DNA of 64,000 bases from Stenogyne calaminthoides (Eukaryota > Streptophyta > Magnoliopsida > Lamiales > Lamiaceae), in NCBI GenBank assembly GCA_037126765.1, contig JBBCBC010000012.1:4712001-4776000 (forward strand), read 5' to 3'. Position 1 is the stretch's first letter. The number at the start of each line of letters is the position of its first letter. The notes under the pieces were generated by a model that saw nothing but the letters and a program-made list of their open reading frames with translations, searched no databases and had not been told where the DNA came from. A program made the position numbers and the translations under genes. Shown here piece after piece: positions 57,714-64,000 of the stretch.

Positions 57714-59162
57714 CTAACATAAAATTGATACCATTACAATTATGAATTGATACAATAACATGACGGTGAGCACATTTTGACTTTATGTGTATAAATGTTA
57801 TGATATTAATTTATAAGTGTAGTGATATCAGTAAATGAAACTTATGATATTAGTACGGATCCAGTTTGACCGGTGAGTTTGTGATGAAACTTTATCATCC
57901 CTAGCTAACTATTTTAGCTTAATAAAGTAGTGGATTAAGATCGTGATAGTACGTACCTTCAATTTCAACATAAATCAAATAATGCTAGTCAATAAAATAA
58001 AATTTTAATAACGTGTAATATATGTTAGGTTTCTCCTGGAAAACAAGAAGAAGTAGATAATGGAGTATTAATCCTTACGAAGAGTTGGGGTGATAGAGAT
58101 GAGATCGCAATAGCGATCTTAAACATTTATAATTGCAATTTGATTAAAAAAATAGTTATTATTAATGTAATTAATTAATAATTATTATGTTTTCATAATT
58201 AATGTTAGAATTTTCTTATTTAAGAGTTAGTCTGTAACCTCATTAAGTTGATTATGAATTAAAATATTATTAAGAGTGTTTCTTTTCTTTTCCTTATTGC
58301 CGGTATTTCCCTGCATCATGGGGTTAATGTTTCTTATGGAAATATTCAACTCAAGACAGTTGCTTAATTATGTGATTTGCTTGGTAGAAATAGAAAGGAT
58401 ATCTTTTGCAATGAGCTGGATATATACATGCATTATTTTGCTTAGGTAATTATCTTTTCTTTAGAGACACTTTGTGAAATCATCTAAACTATAATGAAAA
58501 ATCCATATCAGATTAATGAATAAGTACACACAAAATTAAATTTGTCTAACCCCAGTATCAATATGACATGGTTATACCATTAATTCGCACACATATTTTT
58601 TAGAATTAATTCATAGCTTGGCATTTTCATGCATCTATATTCCTTTTCTTTTATAGGGTAAAAAATGCATCTATATATATTCCTTAATTAAGTTGTGTCT
58701 ATGGAAACTGGAGAGTGGAGAGTGATATGGTGGGCCACGTCAATGATGAATTATTTCTACTTTCTAGTCACTCAATACTAAACAAGAATCTCAATCTTTT
58801 TTTCCGAGATTTTATATAATTTTAACTTTTCTTGGTTGGTTTGACCTGCAGATGATCTAGAAAGGCTCAAGACCACTTGCAATGTAATTGAGAGCTGCTT
58901 CTAAAATTGCTCAATCAAGATACAAGAACTGGGGCAAGTGATGGGCTACATAAATGGAAATTAAATGAACCCTTTTAATATTCAAGTTTATCATGTTAAA
59001 GGAGAAATTATTAATTCAATTGAATATGTAAATTGTAATTATATAGAAACTAACTATTATTGGCAAAAACTTGTCTGAATCTGAGTTCACCGTGAACTCG
59101 AGTTTTTTTAGTATCACTGTTATGTACAAAAACTATTTCTGTTGTGCATAAAAATTATCATT
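57714..59162. other. unit C flank, proximal part, no gene seen
   Basis: Matches 9,016-10,460 and 42,971-44,420. No exon or RNA gene is supportable. Confidence 0.65.
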
Positions 59163-59344
59163 ATCAATTCATACTTAAAAATTAATTTAGTGGGTATGTT
59201 TATTTAAGTCTAAATATTGTATTAAGGTTATAATTTAAAATTGTAAGGGTGTACTAAAAAAGTTAAAGAATAAGTAAAATGTGTGGTGGGTTATTTTAGC
59301 AATGGGTGTACTTAGTAATTTTGTGGGTGTGAGTAGCCACGCCC
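59163..59344. mobile_element. right-end remnant of the MULE, unit C
   Basis: Best-preserved right end: GTGGGTGTGAGTAGCCACGCCC followed by TATAGATAT (59,345-59,353). The left half is deleted. The deletion joins at a TTATCA microhomology with unit B positions near 44,420 and 45,601. Confidence 0.7.
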
Positions 59345-59364
59345 TATAGATATTTTAAGGCTAA

Positions 59365-59569
59365 GTCTTGTATGCATTCAGGTGCACCGTGCACTCATAG
59401 TGCATTTTAGAACCGTGCAACTTATTATACTGAAAGATGCAACTTGTTTATACTTTCATATTAATAGTTGCACGGTTCAGTATAAACAAGTTACATCTTT
59501 CATAATAACAAGTTGCAAGGTTCTAAAATGCACTATGAGTGCACGGTGTACCTGAATGCACATGAGACC
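59365..59569. mobile_element. foldback MITE, GTGCACTCATAGTGCA family, unit C
   Basis: Intact: left CATTCAGGTGCACCGTGCAC, right GTGCACGGTGTACCTGAATG. Confidence 0.75.
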
Positions 59570-59817
59570 CACTTATATTTTAATCAATTTACACACTTTT
59601 AATAAGAAAGTTGACTATGATTTTGGACAAACTAAAAGGAAAAAAGGGGTCATATTTTTTTGGACGGATGGAGTATTAAATATTGTAATAATAGAAATTT
59701 TACTTGTTTAATTAATCTTTCTAATCTCTTTTTTAATCTTCGTGAAAAATCCAATCAACCAAGTATATAATTGGAACGAAGGAAGTATTCATACATCAAA
59801 TAAGCATTGTATGGAGG

Positions 59818-59960
59818 GACACTTGTACGAGACGGTCTTACGGTGAGATGGAATATAATTTGGGCATTGACGCTTTAATACTTTGGAAGAGGTGTGTGTT
59901 GATTTGTGCTAATTTGTACCCCATCTCTTGTATGAAATCGTCTCGTATGAGTTTTTGTCC
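59818..59960. mobile_element. short MITE, GAGACGGTCT family, unit C
   Basis: GGACACTTGTACGAGACGG at the left; CGTCTCGTATGAG..TTGTCC at the right. Confidence 0.6.
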
Positions 59961-60183
59961 AAACCCTACCAAAATTGTGGTGCTAGTTGATATTATGAAA
60001 GGAAAAGTTGAAGCCAGAATTGGAAAAGCGTGCTCACACCTTCTAACCTGCATCTTGCTTGCATATATAATTTGGCAATGTTCCATCCTTATTGGATTTA
60101 TAGGTATGATATTCCTCCCTACGCCTTTTACTTTTTCTTTCCACTTTAATGTTAAGAATGTAGTAATTAATTCTAATTCATAG
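59848..60183 (+). other. conserved open frame of unknown nature in the flank
   Basis: 111 codons; the part from PTKIVVLVDIMKGKVEARIG to WQCSILIGFIG is also open in units A (11,260) and B (46,308). A GTATGATA donor-like site follows IGFI. The first third lies in a MITE. The opposite strand is also open over 82 codons. No domain recognised; it could be a decayed exon or chance. Confidence 0.25.
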
Positions 60184-61199
60184 CATTATTCTTATGAGTT
60201 GGTCTCAATAATCTTTCTCATCATCTTCCAAGTTAGCAAGATATATAATCCTTTGAAATCTCGAATATTATTATTCGATATAAATTATACTTCAAAAGAA
60301 TTTTTTATATTTTCATTTTATCTGTCCACAAATTAATAATTTCAATGTTAAAAAACATTATCTAAACAACTGGATACTTTTATTAAAGAGAATATTATAA
60401 TTTTCTGAAGAGTGGAGAATATCACAATTTTAAGTCCACCTAAATAATTCTTATATGAAAATGCATTTGCTTGACTATTCACGATCACGACTTTTACTGC
60501 ACACCCCATTACTTGGATATATTTTGAAAAAGTAAATACACATCCTATATGAAATAATTAATGCACCATAATATATTGTATCGGCCCAAAGATCAATTCG
60601 AGAAATGCACAAGAATATATATAATTATTAACATATAATAACATTTCGTAATGATTATTACGTTGTTGTAATTGTTTTGACAGACACTACGAATTAATTT
60701 ACAGTGCACAATTAATATTGTTGTATCCGACTAAAAATCTGATAATATACATATATTATTTGTTACGATCTGGAAACACAATTCATTTTCAATTTTGAAA
60801 AACTTGAACCATGTTTATTAATTTATAAATAAAATCAAAAGTCTCGAACTACAATGTTTAATAGAAAACAACCTGCATAACTTCCATTTCTCAGGAAATT
60901 ACTCATTAACCCTTATTTTGCGTTTGGTGCATATATAATACAGTGAACATTACAAAGCAAAAAAATTAGATAATAACGAAAATGATGATCATATATTACA
61001 CTTGAAACTTAATTAAATTAAAATGATACAATACAAACTGAAGCATTACGATCGAATTAGACTTAGCCTAAGTAAGCAATACCGCACACTAATTACTTTA
61101 TATATATGTAATCTAGCCACACCAATTGAACTAATATTCAATTAAATTAAAGATAACTAAAGTAATTAATTAATACTATAATCTAGGCGTTGTGGTTTT
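60184..61199. other. downstream region of SWEET copy C
   Basis: AT-rich, no gene seen. The part near 61,000-61,199 is the likely 3' UTR side of the minus-strand SWEET gene. Confidence 0.5.
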
Positions 61200-63042
61200 T
61201 CATGCAGAAACCTCGATGACATGAGCAGTTTCTTTCTGAAGCTCGGCTTTGTGTCCATCAAGCTGATCATAAGATCGTCGATTCGCCAACCGAATTATAA
61301 TCTCCGAGCACACAAGTCCTTCCAGATTTACGACGTCAAGGATTTGTTCTTTAATCTCAGCAATCACGCCGCTTTCAATTTCTACCTCAGGAGTCTTCTT
61401 TGCTTCCACCATTTTCTTCGTCCCATTTTTGTACATTACGTACAACCCCATTTGGATCACACCAAAGAGGAACCCTAGAACATTCGGAATCTGTATATTT
61501 GAAACCATTAGTAAATTAATTAACTTGTTAGGGTTTGCTTTATAATTAAATAATATGTGGTTATAATATCGGGATCATCCTGTAATATTGGCCGTGTCCA
61601 ATTTTAGCCCCCATGTTTTTACATTTTCAATTTTGGTCCTATTATCGTCAATTTTGGTTTTTAGACCAAAAATTAAGAAAAGTAAAAACATATAGGTAGG
61701 ATTAGAATTGGCAAAAAAGGACCAATTGGACCAATTTTTTGATATTATCTCAATGTTTTATATATACTTACTGCAATGTTGTAGTCTTTGCGGAGTAAGC
61801 CGTAGAAGAACCACATAACGGCACTTAGTGTTAGAAAAAATGAGAGCAGAAACGGCATATATTCCACGCTCTTGGTCCTTATAACTTGTCTCTGAGGAAA
61901 ACGAAAAAATCGTAATTAATATGTTAGACATATTTTTCAACAATAATACTTGAAGAAATAAATTCCTTAAAAAAAAGAAAGAAAGAAATAATTAATTAAT
62001 TTATAAGCAACTTACCACCACACCCAAAGGCGCAACAAACACACAGAGGGAGAAAACAAGGCAAATCCATCCAACAACTTCGCCACGAGTTGTGCCTTGT
62101 GCCAGAAATTGAGTCAGCAGGACAATCAGGCCCAGCCCGACCACGTTTAGCCCAAAAATAAGCCCCAGGGTTTGCAGCTGCAGCCAATATTTTAATTTAA
62201 ATATTGAATCAATAATTAATTAAAATTGCTAATATCTACATTGAAAGAAGAGTAATTGGTCTTGTCTAAACCAGTTTTACTGTCCAATTGTTTTGCAAAA
62301 TACTTTACACTAAAACAACTAATACTTTTTAATAAAACAACTAATACTGTTCAAACATATACACATTTAAGTATTTACCCTAGCGGTTTTGGGGGCGTAA
62401 AAGAGGAAGAGAGAGATGTATATCGTCTGAACGAAACAGCCAACAGAGTTGATAGTAATGAGAAGAGTGGTATCCGGCTTCAAGAAAGCGTAGTATATCC
62501 ACAGTATCGCACTGAACAACCCCACAACGTACGGCACAGATTGGAACCCTTGCGTTGATTTTTTCTTGCATATCTGAATAAATGTTGGCCTGCATATATA
62601 TATGTAAAATTTTAGTTTTACATAATATATTAAACAATATTTAAGTATAAATTATAATAATATATTCAAATGGACTTACACTGGAGCAAGGAAAACCATG
62701 AAGGAGACGATGTTGCCTGAAAAAAATAATTAAAAAAATTGTTATTGTGGTATATAAATAGATAGATAGATAGATATTCTATATTTATGCATCTGCATGC
62801 TTTGCATGGGGATATATTTACGTAGAAAAAAAATTTGTGTTTGAATATAATATGTAGCCTTTTTGTCTCTAGCTAGCTAGCTATAGCTATTTGAGATTTC
62901 TATGTGGAATAAAATAAAATATCTGAATGAGGAAAGCAATTGAGACAAGACACAAATTAATTGCATAGATAATAAATGAAAGAGGAGAGGAAATAAGATG
63001 TATTGTACCTAAAAGGCCAAAGGTAAAAGCCAAATAACTCAT
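61200..63042 (-). CDS. SWEET-family bidirectional sugar transporter, intact, six exons
   Basis: Membrane uniporter that moves sugars along their gradient. Exons (minus strand): 63,009-63,042; 62,680-62,716; 62,379-62,589; 62,016-62,177; 61,772-61,891; 61,200-61,490. All introns are GT-AG; 855 bp give 284 residues, normal for the family. Seven membrane segments lie at about 5-24, 43-60, 64-89, 97-118, 128-148, 160-181 and 189-208, as two MtN3/saliva repeats. The conserved prolines (23, 43, 144, 161), the pore Asn residues (71 and 191) and Trp residues (54 and 175) are present. So are KKKSTQGFQS after TM1 and RTKSVEYMPF before TM6. The tail of about 75 residues is acidic and cytosolic by topology. 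Overall look suggests clade III (sucrose-type), which is inference. The tail segment around residues 256-266 differs from copy A by compensating indels and is less certain. Confidence 0.93.
61591..61736. mobile_element. foldback MITE in SWEET intron 5, copy C
   Basis: Same element as in copy A at 12,915, in the intron between exons 5 and 6. Splice sites on both sides are unaffected. Confidence 0.55.
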
Positions 63043-63130
63043 GATGATAATTTAGAATTAAAAATCCTCTCTCAAATGTGATGAAATGTTAATTTGAAGT
63101 ATGATGCAAGAATGGTGGAGCAACATCCAT

Positions 63131-63138
63131 TTATATAG
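63131..63138 (-). promoter_or_regulatory. TATA box of SWEET copy C
   Basis: CTATATAA on the minus strand, about 90 bp upstream of the ATG at 63,042, in the same context as copy A. Confidence 0.65.
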
Positions 63139-63737
63139 AGGTGTGGGAGTGGGGAATTAATTGAATTAAGTCATTATTTTTCTGGATGGAAAAAAAAAAT
63201 TGAGAAAGAAAGAGGAAAAAGAGTGGTGGGAGGGTTGAAATCCTGTTGTACATTCTTTACAGTTGTTAGGGACTCAAAAGAGTGCAGTTTTTATCACAAT
63301 CCAAATTGCTTTTTTGTTACCACTCTAAATGCTCCATTTAACCTAGTTTGGGTAATTATCTTCTTTTGTGTTGTGAGAGGCCTAAAAATGAGTGGGACCC
63401 AGGTGGGATCTTTCTGACGTGTCACCCACCCAGCTAGCCAATAGGGTTTAAGGTTTACAATTCATACTTCAGTTTCTGGTAGTGTTTGATGCTTCCATGG
63501 CTGAACCCTAGATGTGGTCCTATTCAGCAAAACCAATTCTTGTACTATCACAAGCCCCAATCATGTCATGCCAACTCAGCATCAATAATACATATCACAA
63601 CTTGGACTTTATTCCTTAGTGTTCTTTATGTTTCCCTTTTGAATTATTGAGTGTTTGAGAGGTAATTAGGAAGTGTTAATTGACCTTAATTATAAGTGTA
63701 TTATGACTATTATTATGAAATAAAACATGGATACATC
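63139..63737. other. upstream region of SWEET copy C
   Basis: Promoter-side sequence with an inverted CCAAT (AGCCAATAG, about 63,436), a TGACGTGTCACC element (about 63,415) and AAACCCTA-type motifs on the minus strand. Motif roles are inferred. No second gene. Confidence 0.4.
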
Positions 63738-64000
63738 TAGGGTGGGCATTTTATTTCGGGTATCGGGTATCCGACCCGATTTTTTACCCGATCAGATTGA
63801 ATATTTCTCAAAATTTTCTAGTATCGAGTACCTGAACCCGATCCGAAATTATGAGACCGGGTATTGGGTGCCTGATCGGGTACCCGATATTTTTTTTGTA
63901 TGTAATTATCATCTTTTATGTTATTGACATTTTTTTCAATTTTATTTCCACAAGTATTTTGGATACCCGACACTTTGGGTATCCAAGTTCTTGGATCAGA
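63738..64000. mobile_element. hAT-like MITE with TAGGGTGGGC end, unit C, cut by the window edge
   Basis: Same element as 15,062-15,445; matches it up to the last base of the window. Confidence 0.55.

Overview
This window looks like nuclear DNA of a seed plant, probably a eudicot. It is AT-rich and dense in transposable elements, and it holds one recognisable host gene: a six-exon sugar transporter of the SWEET family with short AT-rich introns. There are no prokaryotic features, no rRNA genes and no CRISPR array. I read everything by eye; alignments and counts are manual.

Layout. 1-9,010: copy A of a Sirevirus-like Ty1/copia retrotransposon (end of integrase, RT, RNase H, a long extra 3' ORF region, polypurine tract, 3' LTR). 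9,011-15,490: its right flank ('unit A'), ending in a SWEET gene on the minus strand that carries frameshifts. 15,062-28,581: nested DNA transposons and MITEs, including a hAT element interrupted by a Mutator-like element (MULE). 28,582-33,363: a gypsy remnant holding two MITEs, then a minisatellite hit by a solo LTR and by a 5'-truncated LINE. 34,395-36,380: foldback elements and a second hAT. 36,988-41,578: a 4.6-kb MULE with a 10-bp target duplication and gene-like cargo. 42,966-46,735: 'unit B', the same right flank WITHOUT the copia insertion (empty target site ATAAC). 46,736-57,708: copy C of the copia element, its 5' LTR missing and its inside joined abruptly to unit B. 57,709-64,000: 'unit C', with an intact SWEET gene.

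How the parts relate. Units A, B and C are three copies of one locus. A and C share the copia insertion and a 1.2-kb deletion. B has neither, so it keeps the older state. A and C ends lie about 48.7 kb apart. The sequence alone cannot separate a real tandem duplication from uncollapsed haplotypes joined in assembly.

A second pattern bears on every pseudogene call here. Copy A differs from copy C mainly where C has CAG or CTG: A tends to read CG, or TTG, with single-base losses and homopolymer changes. CAG/CTG is the main plant CHG methylation context, so many 'frameshifts' may be base-calling errors in methylated DNA, not mutations.

The only protein likely to work for the host is the SWEET transporter at 61,200-63,042. 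The remaining coding sequence is transposon-derived or captured by transposons.
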